A stretch of DNA of 64,000 bases. It comes from Mameliella sp. MMSF_3455. GTDB taxonomy: Bacteria; Pseudomonadota; Alphaproteobacteria; Rhodobacterales; Rhodobacteraceae. Below, piece by piece: positions 36,962 through 45,455 of this stretch. The DNA lies in NCBI RefSeq assembly GCF_030733205.1, contig NZ_JASHJL010000004.1, forward strand, positions 62,001-126,000, read 5' to 3'. The notes under the pieces were generated by a model. That model did no database searches. It was not told the origin of the DNA and saw only the letters and a list, made by a program, of their open reading frames with translations. Each line of letters starts with the position of its first letter. Positions within the stretch are counted from its first letter, which is position 1. A program made the position numbers and the translations under genes.

Positions 36962-37975
36962 TCAGCCGCGCCGGCGCCGTCCCCGACGCTCGCGGGTGGG
37001 GCCGTCGTCGCCCGTGCCGTCGCTGTCGGACGAGAACCCGCCCAGCATGCCGGTGATCTGTTCCAGCGTCGGGCGCGGGCCTTTTTCGCGGGTTTCCAGG
37101 GCTTCGCGCATGGCCTTGAGGTGTTCGGGCATCGTGCCGCAGCAACCGCCGATGATCCGGGCGCCGGAATCGCGCGCCATGACCGCATATTCGGCCATCA
37201 ACTCGGGCGTGCCGTCATAGTGGATGTGACCGTCGACATACTTGGGAATGCCGGCATTGCCCTTGGCGATGATCGGACGTTCCGTGCCCTGCGCGGCAAA
37301 GCCCAGCACCGTGCGCAGCAGGTCAGAGGCGCCGACGCCGCAGTTGGCCCCGAAGCCAAGCGGCGGGGTCGGCAGGCCTTCGACCATCTTGACCATGTCG
37401 GCCGAGGTCATGCCCATCATCGTGCGCCCCGCGGTGTCAAAGCTCATGGTGCCACACCAGGGCATGCCGACGTTGGCAAAGGCTTCGGCGGCGGCCTTGT
37501 ATTCCTCGGGGGCCGAGATCGTCTCGACCCAGAGCACGTCCGCGCCGCCATCCTTGAGGCCCGCGGCGGTTTCCTCGAACATCTCGACCGCGCGTTCGTG
37601 GGTCAGGTTTCCGGCCTCGCCCATGATTTCGCCCGTCGGACCGACAGAGCCCGCGACGATCACCTCGCGGCCCGCGCCATCGGCAATCTCGCGTGCCAGT
37701 TCGGCAGCAAGTTTGGAAAGTTCGTAGGCGCGGTGCCCGGCATCGTGCAGTTTCAGCCGCGAGGCATTGGCGCCGAAACTGTTGGTCAGGAAAAGATCCG
37801 ATCCTGCCTCGACCGCGCCGCGATAGAGCGCGCGGATCTTGTCCGGCTCATCCTCGTTCCAGAACTCCGGGGCATCCCCGGATTGCAGCCCCATGTTGAA
37901 GAGGTTGGTACCCGTCGCCCCGTCCGCCAGCAGCCAGTCGCGCTGAGCCAGGGCCCGGGAAAGTGCGTCGCTCAT
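36962..37975 (-). CDS. Homocysteine S-methyltransferase family protein (BHMT/MetH N-terminal-like)
   Basis: 337-residue zinc-dependent methyltransferase that makes methionine from homocysteine; annotated in relatives as betaine-homocysteine methyltransferase or methionine synthase I. The zinc cysteines are C212 (GANCGVG) and C278-C279 (GGCCGTMPEH); LLADGATGTNLF and FLTNSFGANASRL are the usual N-terminal motifs. It corresponds to the homocysteine module of MetH alone; the methyl donor is either betaine or a separate corrinoid protein such as the one at 33384-34088. Start ATG at 37975 has AAGG at 8-base spacing, but the frame is open for 28 more codons upstream and begins with a Met-rich run. 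The C-terminus is Arg-rich (RERRGRRRRG). Confidence 0.88.
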   Translation of the reverse strand: MSDALSRALAQRDWLLADGATGTNLFNMGLQSGDAPEFWNEDEPDKIRALYRGAVEAGSDLFLTNSFGANASRLKLHDAGHRAYELSKLAAELAREIADGAGREVIVAGSVGPTGEIMGEAGNLTHERAVEMFEETAAGLKDGGADVLWVETISAPEEYKAAAEAFANVGMPWCGTMSFDTAGRTMMGMTSADMVKMVEGLPTPPLGFGANCGVGASDLLRTVLGFAAQGTERPIIAKGNAGIPKYVDGHIHYDGTPELMAEYAVMARDSGARIIGGCCGTMPEHLKAMREALETREKGPRPTLEQITGMLGGFSSDSDGTGDDGPTRERRGRRRRG

Positions 37976-38099
37976 CGTTCTTGCCTTATCCGGACGTCGT
38001 TGATTGCGTGTTTCACATCTGCCGACTGGAGGCAAATTCATAATCATCATCATTGTCATGAGGGTTGTTTGCCTCGCAACGACGCGAATGCCGGCCCGA
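37976..38099 (-). promoter_or_regulatory. Leader of the homocysteine methyltransferase gene with Met-codon run and inverted repeat
   Basis: 124-base spacer after the YdcF-like gene. An in-frame ATG at 38059 opens a run in which five of seven codons are ATG (M-T-M-M-M-I-M, 38059-38039). The run is bracketed by an 8-bp inverted repeat, GAGGCAAA (38075-38068, minus strand) and TTTGCCTC (38036-38029). A GAGG ribosome-site-like stretch is part of the first arm. This looks like a candidate methionine-responsive leader or attenuator, or a poorly conserved N-terminal extension. Confidence 0.4.
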
Positions 38100-38741
38100 T
38101 CAGATCAGCAGGAACTGGGGCAGGTGGGTTTCCAACCCCATCGCACGGCCGATTGACCACGCCCCGGCGCGCAGGATGTTGGCGCCCCAGGCCGCGACCT
38201 CGCGTACAAGGTGGAGGGTCCGGTGGGGCAGGCGCCGGCCGGGTTCGGGGCTGGCACAGATCGCAGCCGGCCGCCCGGCCCAGACAAAAGAGGCCTTGGC
38301 GCGCCAGGCGTGGAATGCCTCTGTCACTAGGATCAGGTCAGCTTCGGAAGGGAGGTAAGGGCGCGAGAACAGAGCGTTCTGCAATGTCGACAGCGAGCGG
38401 GCCTCGGTGCTGAGAACCGTGTCCGGCAGTCCCTTGTCCCGGGCCAGCCGGGCCAGCAGGGGCGCATTGCTGCTGCGGCCATCGGGACCGCCGCCGGTCA
38501 GGTGCAGGTGCTGCACAAGACCGCGCCGGTAGAGGCGAACCGCTGAATGGACGCGGCCCGTTTCCGCCTCCTGCACTGCCTTGCGCAGTTCATCTCCGCC
38601 GCCAAGAACAACGGCAATGTCGTAAGGCTGTTCGACTGTGCTGCAGGCCGGTGTCAGCAGCAGCGACCCCAGCGTCAATGCCACGCAGGCAAGGGTATAG
38701 ATGACCGCTGCGCGGACCAGCCAGCGCAGCAGCCTTGTCAT
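38100..38741 (-). CDS. YdcF/SanA-like protein (DUF218 fold)
   Basis: 213-residue protein with one N-terminal membrane segment ([20 protein letters not shown]) and a DUF218 domain: [58 protein letters not shown] and [14 protein letters not shown]. These proteins act at the envelope (SanA, ElyC, YdcF) but their enzymatic role is unclear. It overlaps the guaA stop by three bases (ATGA), so it is translated from the guaA message. Confidence 0.87.
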   Translation of the reverse strand: MTRLLRWLVRAAVIYTLACVALTLGSLLLTPACSTVEQPYDIAVVLGGGDELRKAVQEAETGRVHSAVRLYRRGLVQHLHLTGGGPDGRSSNAPLLARLARDKGLPDTVLSTEARSLSTLQNALFSRPYLPSEADLILVTEAFHAWRAKASFVWAGRPAAICASPEPGRRLPHRTLHLVREVAAWGANILRAGAWSIGRAMGLETHLPQFLLI

Positions 38742-40306
38742 TCCCACTCGATCGTGCCCGGGGGTTTCGAAGTGACGTCGTAGGTGACGCGGTTGATCCC
38801 CTTGACTTCGTTGATGATCCGGGTGGCGGTTTCGCCCAGGAAATCATGGCTGAACGGATAGTAATCCGCCGTCATCCCGTCGACCGAGGTCACCGCGCGC
38901 AGGGCGCAGGCATAGTCATAGGTGCGCCCGTCGCCCATCACGCCCACGGTGCGGACCGGCAGGATCGCGACGAAGGCCTGCCAGATCTCGTCGTAAAGGC
39001 CGTGCTTGCGGATCTGGTCGATATAGACCGCATCTGCCTTGCGCAGGATTTCCAGCTTGTCGCGGGTGATCTCTCCGGGGCAGCGGATGGCAAGGCCGGG
39101 GCCGGGGAAGGGGTGACGCCCGATGAAACTTGCCGGCAGTCCCAGTTCATGGCCAAGCGCGCGCACCTCGTCCTTGAACAGTTCGCGCAGCGGCTCGACC
39201 AGTTTCAGGCCCATCTTTTCGGGCAGGCCGCCGACGTTGTGGTGCGATTTGATCGTCACGGAAGGCCCGCCGCTGAAAGAGACGCTTTCGATCACGTCCG
39301 GATACAGCGTTCCCTGCGCCAGGAACTGCGCCCCCTCGATCTGATCGGCGTATTTCTGGAACACGTCGATGAACAGCTTGCCGATGGTCTTGCGCTTGAC
39401 CTCGGGGTCGCTGACGCCCTCCAGCTCACCCAGAAAGAGATCCTGTTCCTGCGCGTGAATGACCTGAAGGTTCATGTGATCGCGGAACATGCCCACGACT
39501 TCCTCGGCCTCGTGCAGGCGCAGCAACCCGTGATCGACGAAAACGCAGGTCAGCTGGTCGCCCACCGCCTCGTGGATCAAGGCCGCCGCCACGGAGCTGT
39601 CGACACCGCCGGACAGGCCGCAGATCACCTTGGCGTCGCCCACTTGTTCGCGGATCTTGGCAATGGCCTCTTCACGGTAGGCGCCCATCGTCCAGTCGCC
39701 CTTGAACCCGGCGGCCCGCACGAAATTCTCGTACAGCGTCTTGCCGTTGGGCGTATGGTGTACCTCGGGGTGGAACTGCACGGCGTAGAAATTGCGCGAG
39801 ACATCCGCCGTGATCGCAAAGGGCGCGCCCGGCGAGGTGCCGTAGACCGCAAAGCCCGGCGCGATTTCCGAGACGTGGTCACCGTGGCTCATCCAGACCT
39901 GCTCTCGGCCCGAGCCGTCCATGAACCAGCCGTTCAGCATGTCGATCCGCGTCTCGCCGGGGACGACATAGGCGCGGCCGAATTCGGCGGTGCCTTCGCC
40001 CGCCACGACCTTGCCGCCCAGGTCCTGCATCATGACCTGCTGGCCATAGCAGATGCCGAGGATCGGCACGCCCAGGTCATATACGCCCTTGGGTGGGCGC
40101 GGGCTGCCCTCTCGGGTCACCGAATCGGGCCCGCCCGAGAAGATCACGGCTTTCGGCGCGAAGTCGGCCAGGAAAGCTTCGGTGACGTTCTGGTAAGGGT
40201 GGATTTCGCAATAGACATTCAGCTCGCGCAGGCGGCGCGCGATCAGCTGCGTCACCTGGCTGCCAAAGTCGATGATGAGGAGGCGGTCGTGCTGGGTCTC
40301 GGTCAT
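38738..40306 (-). CDS. guaA: GMP synthase (glutamine-hydrolysing)
   Basis: 522-residue two-domain enzyme converting XMP to GMP. N-terminal glutamine amidotransferase: Cys in [15 protein letters not shown], His and Glu in [14 protein letters not shown]-pyrophosphatase P-loop: [16 protein letters not shown]-terminal dimerisation domain: [17 protein letters not shown] ... [18 protein letters not shown]. Length matches E. coli GuaA (525). Overlaps the YdcF-like gene. Together with hpt (51 kb) it belongs to purine metabolism. Confidence 0.97.
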   Translation of the reverse strand: MTETQHDRLLIIDFGSQVTQLIARRLRELNVYCEIHPYQNVTEAFLADFAPKAVIFSGGPDSVTREGSPRPPKGVYDLGVPILGICYGQQVMMQDLGGKVVAGEGTAEFGRAYVVPGETRIDMLNGWFMDGSGREQVWMSHGDHVSEIAPGFAVYGTSPGAPFAITADVSRNFYAVQFHPEVHHTPNGKTLYENFVRAAGFKGDWTMGAYREEAIAKIREQVGDAKVICGLSGGVDSSVAAALIHEAVGDQLTCVFVDHGLLRLHEAEEVVGMFRDHMNLQVIHAQEQDLFLGELEGVSDPEVKRKTIGKLFIDVFQKYADQIEGAQFLAQGTLYPDVIESVSFSGGPSVTIKSHHNVGGLPEKMGLKLVEPLRELFKDEVRALGHELGLPASFIGRHPFPGPGLAIRCPGEITRDKLEILRKADAVYIDQIRKHGLYDEIWQAFVAILPVRTVGVMGDGRTYDYACALRAVTSVDGMTADYYPFSHDFLGETATRIINEVKGINRVTYDVTSKPPGTIEWE

Positions 40307-40348
40307 GCCTTCCCTTAGGCAGGGCTGCGGAAAAGTGCAATCGCGCTG

Positions 40349-41524
40349 TCAGCCTTCGGCCAGAAAGGCCTCTGTCCGGGAAAGAACCTGTTCCCACATC
40401 GGGTCCTGCGGCAAGAGCATGTGACTGCGGCTGTCCAGCCGGATGAATTGGGCGCCTTTCAGATGTGCGGCCAGTTTCAGACCCTGGCTGAGCGGGTGGA
40501 TCGCATCCTGTTCGGCGTGAAAGATCAGCGCCGGAACGTCGACACGGGCGAGGTCCTCGGTCACATCGAAACGGTCGATCACCTTGCGAAGGGTGACGGC
40601 GGTCTCGGGGCTGGCGCTGGACAGCTGCATCCGTACCAGTTCGTCGCGCTGTTCGCGCGTGGCGTCCGGCGCAAAGAGCGTTGAAAAGGCCTGCATGAAA
40701 GGGCTATCGGCCTTGCCCCAGCCTGCGCGGATCATGGCCAGAATGGTTTCCTCATCCACTTCCCCGGTTCCGGTGGCGCGGTGAACGCGGCCCTGAACAT
40801 AGCCCCCGACGATCACCATGCGCCTGACACGGTCGGGCCAGCGTGCGGCGAAGCGGATGGCGACGGGCGCGGCCTGCGAGGCGGCAAACAGATCGAAGTG
40901 CTCAAAGCCTGCGGCATCGGCCACTGCCGCCATGTCCTCGGCAAAGACGTCGATGCCGGTCAGCGGCGCATCCCGCGCCGACAGTCCGGTGCCACGCAGA
41001 TCATAGCGCAACAGCCGGTGGTGCTGCGACAGGCGGTCGATCAAAGGCCCCCAGATCGTGCCGGCCCTGTCCATTTCCAGATGTGACAGCCAGTGTCCGA
41101 TTCGCATCAGGGGTGGGCCGTCGCCGGTCAGGCTCCAGGCGATGGCGCTGCCGTCCTGCGACAGGGCATAGGCGACCTCGGTCGGGGTGGTCGTGGGGGG
41201 ATGCGCGGCCAAGGGGGCGTCCCGCAATTCGGCCACAAAGGACAGGCCGCGCCGTGGTATCGTGCGCAGAACGCCCTGTTCCTTGCCGGAATCGCCCACC
41301 GCCGCCCGCGCCGCGCTGATACGCGCCGCGATGGTCGCGTCCGAGACGGCAAGGCCTTTCCAGACCACCTCGACCAACCTGTCCTTGGACACCACCCGCC
41401 CGCCGGACTGTGCCATAAGCGCCAGCAGGTCAAAGACCTGCGGTTCCAGGTGCACCTCTTGCCCGCCCCGGACCAAAGTCCGGCGGTCTAGGTCGAGCGC
41501 ACAGTCGTTGAAGGTAAGGATCAT
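40349..41524 (-). CDS. Winged-helix DNA-binding domain fused to an alpha/beta-hydrolase
   Basis: 391-residue fusion. Residues 1-98 form an OmpR/CadC-type winged helix (RRTLVRGGQEVHLEPQVFDL, then VVSKDRLVEVVWKG, ATIAARISAARAAVGD, IRTIPRRGLSFV-type ending). Residues about 120-391 form an alpha/beta-hydrolase with Ser in FAASQAAPVAIRFAA (A-x-S-x-A instead of G-x-S-x-G), Asp in FHAEQDAIHP and His in SRSHMLL. There is no membrane segment between them, so it is not a CadC-type receptor. It may be a one-component regulator whose hydrolase part senses or processes its ligand; target unknown. Start ATG at 41524. Confidence 0.88.
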   Translation of the reverse strand: MILTFNDCALDLDRRTLVRGGQEVHLEPQVFDLLALMAQSGGRVVSKDRLVEVVWKGLAVSDATIAARISAARAAVGDSGKEQGVLRTIPRRGLSFVAELRDAPLAAHPPTTTPTEVAYALSQDGSAIAWSLTGDGPPLMRIGHWLSHLEMDRAGTIWGPLIDRLSQHHRLLRYDLRGTGLSARDAPLTGIDVFAEDMAAVADAAGFEHFDLFAASQAAPVAIRFAARWPDRVRRMVIVGGYVQGRVHRATGTGEVDEETILAMIRAGWGKADSPFMQAFSTLFAPDATREQRDELVRMQLSSASPETAVTLRKVIDRFDVTEDLARVDVPALIFHAEQDAIHPLSQGLKLAAHLKGAQFIRLDSRSHMLLPQDPMWEQVLSRTEAFLAEG

Positions 41525-41683
41525 GCGACCAGTGTCCGGCAAGCCCGGCGCCGTTGGCAAAGGTTTTCGCAAGGGGAAGTCGAATGACAAGGGTTTCTGA
41601 AGACAAGGACAAGACCGCCTTCAAGCGCGGCAGGCCTTGGTCGGTTCAGATGGGGCATGACAGTCCAGACCCGGAGACAGACC

Positions 41684-41863
41684 ATGACCCAGCAGAACGA
41701 CACGATCCGTACCCGCCCCGATGGTTCCATCGACACGGCCTATTACATGGCACGGGGTCGCCACATGCGTTCGCAGGCGGCCCATGCCATGTTTTCTCCC
41801 GAACCCGCCAAACCCCGCCGCCGACGTGGGTTTGCCCGCTTGTTCGGTGCCGCCACGGCCTGA
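41684..41863 (+). CDS. Small conserved-looking basic protein (hypothetical)
   Basis: 59-residue protein (MTQQNDTIRTRPDGSIDTAY; MARGRHMRSQAAHAMFS; ends RRRRGFARLFGAATA). The ATG at 41684 is preceded by CGGAGAC. The sequence resembles short Rhodobacteraceae hypothetical proteins of the same layout, in my recollection; the basic C-terminus might bind nucleic acid or membrane. It is divergent from the winged-helix/hydrolase gene, 159 bases between the starts. No function can be given. Confidence 0.6.
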   Translation: MTQQNDTIRTRPDGSIDTAYYMARGRHMRSQAAHAMFSPEPAKPRRRRGFARLFGAATA

Positions 41864-41941
41864 CGCGCCGGGCCAGCCGTCAGGACCGGCCCCGCGTGCC
41901 GAAAAGGGTGGTGACCCTTCTCCGGTGCGTGGGGCGCCCTC

Positions 41942-42640
41942 TCAGCCCATCGAATAGGATTTGACCCGCCCACGCTGCCGGGCCCGTTTCACGTCCGACC
42001 GCCACGACCAGAGCGCCATGCCGGCGGCAGCGCCGACATAGATGACGCCGGTCACGATCAGGACTTCTCCCGCCACGGGCCCGACATCGGCGCGCGAGAT
42101 CGCCTCGTCCCAGGTCTTCACCGGGGTGGGATGCACCGCCAGTTTCCCGGCAAACGCCAGCGACTGGATCAGCAGGATCCACAGGTAGTTCGACCGAATG
42201 CGACGCCCCACGGCGGTCATCAACGTGACGTGATAGGTGGGACGCCGGTAGTCGGCGGCCAGCGTCTTCTGCCAGTTTTCCTCCAGGTGCAGGTCGCCAT
42301 CGTCCAGCATGGGCGCGTAGAAATGCTGTTCCATCCAGCGGCAGCGCGCGCGCCAGACGTTGAAGTAGCGGTAGCGCCGCGCCTCCAGCATCAGGAACAG
42401 CAGGATCAGCACCCCCACCAGCACCAGCGGCAAGGGTGAGGCTCCCGGCGCCGAAAACGAGATCGACAGCGCGACACCCAGTGTCACCACTGCCCAGTTG
42501 GTCGTCGTGTCCAACCGGGTGCGCCAGATCGTGCTGCGATAGACCTCGCCGCGATAGAGATGCGCGACGGCGGTGATCTCGGACGAACTCAGCGTCTTGC
42601 GCTCCAACTCTGGCGCTTCTGCTTCGGCCTCTCCTCCCAT
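41942..42640 (-). CDS. DUF2270 membrane protein
   Basis: 232-residue inner-membrane protein of the DUF2270 family. The soluble N-terminus (LSSSEITAVAHLYRGEVYRS) is followed by two close membrane segments (about 48-90), the conserved cytosolic stretch RRYRYFNVWRARCRWMEQHFYAPML, and two more membrane segments near the C-terminus (YLWILLIQSLAFAGKL; IVTGVIYVGAAAGMALWSW). Function unknown. Start ATG at 42640 (MGGEAEAEAPE); upstream frame is a chance extension. Divergent from the Lin0512 pair. Confidence 0.85.
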   Translation of the reverse strand: MGGEAEAEAPELERKTLSSSEITAVAHLYRGEVYRSTIWRTRLDTTTNWAVVTLGVALSISFSAPGASPLPLVLVGVLILLFLMLEARRYRYFNVWRARCRWMEQHFYAPMLDDGDLHLEENWQKTLAADYRRPTYHVTLMTAVGRRIRSNYLWILLIQSLAFAGKLAVHPTPVKTWDEAISRADVGPVAGEVLIVTGVIYVGAAAGMALWSWRSDVKRARQRGRVKSYSMG

Positions 42641-42775
42641 GATGCCGGTTTCCCTTCCCTTTTCGTTCACTCTGCCGCGTCTCTGCGCAGAGGTCAAAGT
42701 CACTTCGGATTTTCGGCGCTTGACCCGGGGGCGTCGGTCTGGCTCCTCTGAGGCGACCAGCGCGATGGAGGGCAC

Positions 42776-43117
42776 ATGCAGGTATTGACGGAATTTGGCC
42801 TGGGCACGTCGCTCCGGCGAGGCGATTACACCGAGGCCTCGGCCCGCGCATTGCGTGATCTGTTGTGGAAGGCCTCGATCAACGCCGCCGAATGGCTGGG
42901 ACGCGAAAAATCCGAGATGCGGCTGGCCGTGCGCGTGGCGGTACAACAGCCCGACCTTGTGGACCGGGCCGAACTGCAAAAGGTCTTTCCCTATGGCGAG
43001 GCACGGATCGAGGTGGTCTTTGGCGGGCTGGACGTGCCGCGCCCCGAAGGCCACGGCAATCCGACGGTCATGGCGCTGGCCGCTCTGACCGTATCCTTCG
43101 AGGAGGCGGCGGCATGA
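42776..43117 (+). CDS. Lin0512 family protein, first of a tandem pair
   Basis: 113-residue small protein of the Lin0512 family (VLTEFGLGTSLRRGDYTEAS, ALRDLLWKASINAAEWLGRE, FPYGEARIEVVFGGLDVPRP). The second gene of the same family follows with a four-base ATGA overlap, so the two are probably subunits of one hetero-oligomer. Function unknown. GGAGG precedes the ATG. The pair lies upstream of, and on the same strand as, the MttB-type methyltransferase gene, a link that suggests a role in methylamine or betaine chemistry but proves nothing. Confidence 0.8.
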   Translation: MQVLTEFGLGTSLRRGDYTEASARALRDLLWKASINAAEWLGREKSEMRLAVRVAVQQPDLVDRAELQKVFPYGEARIEVVFGGLDVPRPEGHGNPTVMALAALTVSFEEAAA

Positions 43118-43425
43118 GACAGAGGCTGATCGTGCAGATGGGCATGGGCGTCGGCGCAACCGCCGGTCAGGCGGGCGAGCGCGCCATCGCGGCGGCGCAG
43201 GCGCGCGCGGTCCTGCATGTGGACGTGGATTGCGCGGTGCATGTCACTCTTGGCGTGCCCGAGGCGGCGGATCTCGACACCAGCGGCGTGAACCATGCCT
43301 TCGGCGCCGGCGAGGTGGAGGTGCGCGTGGTGCCAGGCGGTATGGTCGTGCCGCAACCAGGTGGGTCCGCGCTGGTCATGGTCAGCGCGGCGATCGAGGT
43401 CTTTCCGCTGGGGCCCGCGGGCTGA
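43114..43425 (+). CDS. Lin0512 family protein, second of a tandem pair
   Basis: 103-residue paralogue of the preceding protein (RQRLIVQMGMGVGATAGQAG; VDVDCAVHVTLGVPEAADLD; GGMVVPQPGGSALVMVSAAI). The alignable positions are G-x-G at the start, the middle beta strand with V-x-V-x-x-G-V-P, and the hydrophobic last strand. AGGAGG lies 8 bases before the ATG, which overlaps the first gene's stop. A 457-base gap without genes follows before the MttB gene. Confidence 0.78.
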   Translation: MRQRLIVQMGMGVGATAGQAGERAIAAAQARAVLHVDVDCAVHVTLGVPEAADLDTSGVNHAFGAGEVEVRVVPGGMVVPQPGGSALVMVSAAIEVFPLGPAG

Positions 43426-43882
43426 CGGGAGCCGGCCCGGTCTGCCGGCGATGGGTCGGCGCCGTGGCTCACGGTCGTGTTCCGGCCTTGCTCCCCAGAG
43501 GGATCGAGGCCACGGCGACATTCCCATCGAGGCGCCGCAAACCCCGATTGAGAAATTGCCGTGCATGGCCCTGCCGGCCCCACTTCGGCTTTGGGAGGTC
43601 CGCTCGTCATCATGGGCCGGGAATTGCGTCCCGGAGACGCGAACTGGTTCTGCGAAGCGCAATCCTACGCCTGGCTTCCTTCTCTGGGTCATCAATGCCG
43701 CGCCGCGATTCCCGGCCGGTGGGTCACGTGGGCGCTTGCATGGCACAGAGCGGCGTAGGAATGTCGCTTTTTCCCCGCACCTGCCGGAAAAGACCGATGG
43801 GCCCTCTGCGCGACGCGTTAGAACGGGGAATGATCCGGTGGGCCGATGACGGCACCGCCCCCGCAGACAAGGGCTGAAACAG
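43426..43882. other. 457-base gene-poor leader upstream of the mttB-like gene
   Basis: No convincing reading frame. It has an 8-base direct repeat ATCGAGGC (43503-43510 and 43526-43533) and a CCGGGA/TCCCGG hairpin (43617-43622 / 43629-43634). The mttB promoter must lie here or upstream. No B12 box, glycine or SAM riboswitch pattern was recognised. Confidence 0.45.
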
Positions 43883-45427
43883 ATGGCAGAAGCAGCAGCG
43901 CGCAAACGGTCCAGAGGTGGCGGCGGTGCCGCGCGCCGCGCCGAACGGACCTCGGTCCAGGTGGAGACCGCCCGCTACATCGAGCGTAACATCCCCAACA
44001 TGGAGTTGTTGGACGACGCCGCTCTGGAAATGATCGAGGATCACGCCGAACAGGTGCTCGAAGAGGTCGGCGTCAACTTCGTCCAGAATCCCGCCGCGCT
44101 GGAGCGTTGGCGGGAGGCAGGTGCCAATGTCGATGGCGAACGCGTGCGTATCCCGCGCGGTCTTGCCCGCGAGCTGATCAAGACGGCGCCGTCGCGGTTC
44201 ACCCAGCACGCCCGCAACCCGGCCAAATCCGTCGAGATCGGTGGCAACAGCCTTGTTCTGGCGCCGGTCTACGGCCCGCCCTTCGTGCGCGACGCCGACG
44301 GCGGTCGCCGCTACGCCACGATCGAGGATTTCCGCAAGTTCGTGAAGCTGGGCCAGATGTGCAAATGGCTGCACCATTCCGGTGGCACGGTTTGCGAACC
44401 GACCGACGTGCCGGTGAACAAGCGTCACCTGGACATGCTGCTGGCTCACATGACGCTGTCTGACAAGCCCTTCATGGGGTCCGTGACCGAACCCAGCCGC
44501 GCGCAGGACAGCGTCGACATGGCGGGCATCCTGTTCGGCAAGGAGTTCGTGCAGGACAACACGGTGATGACCTCGCTCATCAACATCAACTCGCCGCTGA
44601 CCTTCGATGACGTGATGATGGGCGCGCTGGAAATCTACGCGGCCAACAACCAGGCCTGCATCATCTCACCCTTCATCGTGGGTGGCGCGATGGCGCCTGT
44701 CTCGGTCGCGGGCACGCTGGTGCAGGTGCTGGCGGAAACGCTGGCCGGTGTGGCCTATGCGCAGCTGGTGCGCCCGGGCGCACCGGTCATCATGGGCGCC
44801 TTCGTGACCTCGATCGACATGAACTCGGGCGCGCCCACCTTCGGCACGCCGGAAGCGTCGCAGGTCACCTACGGTGCCGGTCAGCTGGCTCGGCGTCTCG
44901 GGCTGCCCTTCCGGTCGGCCGGGTCGTTCTGCGGCTCGAAGCTGCCGGACGCACAGGCGGCCTACGAAACGGCGAACTCTCTGAACATGGGGCTCTTGTC
45001 CGGCGTGAACTTCATGCTGCATTCCTGCGGCTGGCTCGAAGGCGGGCTCGTCGCCTCGTTCGAAAAGTTCGTGATGGATGCCGACCAGCTGGGCACGCTG
45101 CACAAGATGGCGCAGGGCGTGACAGTGAATGAGGAAACGCTGGCGATGGATGCGATCCGCGAGGTCGGCCCGGGCGGACACTACCTTGGCTGTGCCCACA
45201 CTCAGGCCAACTTCAAGACCGCCTTCTGGCGTTCCGAGGTCTTCGACTACAAGCCGTATGAGACCTGGTCCGAGGAAGGCGCCCGGGACACCGTGGCATT
45301 GGCGACGGCGCGGGTTCAGAAACTCCTGGATACCTACCAGCAGCCGATGCTCGATCCCTCGATCAACGAGGCGCTCAACGCCTATGTGGCAGAGCGCAAG
45401 GCCTCGATGCCCGACGCCTTCTCCTGA
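43883..45427 (+). CDS. Trimethylamine methyltransferase family protein (MttB superfamily, non-pyrrolysine)
   Basis: 514-residue TIM-barrel methyltransferase of the MttB superfamily, which moves a methyl group from a quaternary or tertiary amine to a corrinoid protein. Recognisable parts: MIEDHAEQVLEEVGVNF, KLGQMCKWLHHSGGTVCEP, SVTEPSRAQDSVDM, FIVGGAMAPVSVAGTLVQ, FRSAGSFCGSKLPDAQAAYE and EVGPGGHYLGCAHTQANF. The frame is uninterrupted, with no internal TAG, so it is a non-Pyl member like the glycine-betaine and proline-betaine enzymes (MtgB, MtpB). Basic N-terminal tail (about 1-25) is extra. The substrate is not determined. The corrinoid partner could be the protein at 33384-34088. Confidence 0.93.
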   Translation: MAEAAARKRSRGGGGAARRAERTSVQVETARYIERNIPNMELLDDAALEMIEDHAEQVLEEVGVNFVQNPAALERWREAGANVDGERVRIPRGLARELIKTAPSRFTQHARNPAKSVEIGGNSLVLAPVYGPPFVRDADGGRRYATIEDFRKFVKLGQMCKWLHHSGGTVCEPTDVPVNKRHLDMLLAHMTLSDKPFMGSVTEPSRAQDSVDMAGILFGKEFVQDNTVMTSLININSPLTFDDVMMGALEIYAANNQACIISPFIVGGAMAPVSVAGTLVQVLAETLAGVAYAQLVRPGAPVIMGAFVTSIDMNSGAPTFGTPEASQVTYGAGQLARRLGLPFRSAGSFCGSKLPDAQAAYETANSLNMGLLSGVNFMLHSCGWLEGGLVASFEKFVMDADQLGTLHKMAQGVTVNEETLAMDAIREVGPGGHYLGCAHTQANFKTAFWRSEVFDYKPYETWSEEGARDTVALATARVQKLLDTYQQPMLDPSINEALNAYVAERKASMPDAFS

Positions 45428-45455
45428 GGGTCGGGCCGGAGGAACGCGGGCGGTC

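Noticed and set aside
37976-38099. Cobalamin or SAM riboswitch before the homocysteine methyltransferase gene
   Set aside because: The 124-base leader is too short for a cobalamin riboswitch and shows no B12 box; no known SAM riboswitch core was recognised.
43561-43758. 65-codon plus-strand frame before the MttB gene
   Set aside because: No ribosome site of note, no family likeness and irregular codon use.
43883-45427. Pyrrolysine-containing MttB
   Set aside because: No in-frame TAG interrupts the gene, so this is a non-Pyl member of the superfamily.
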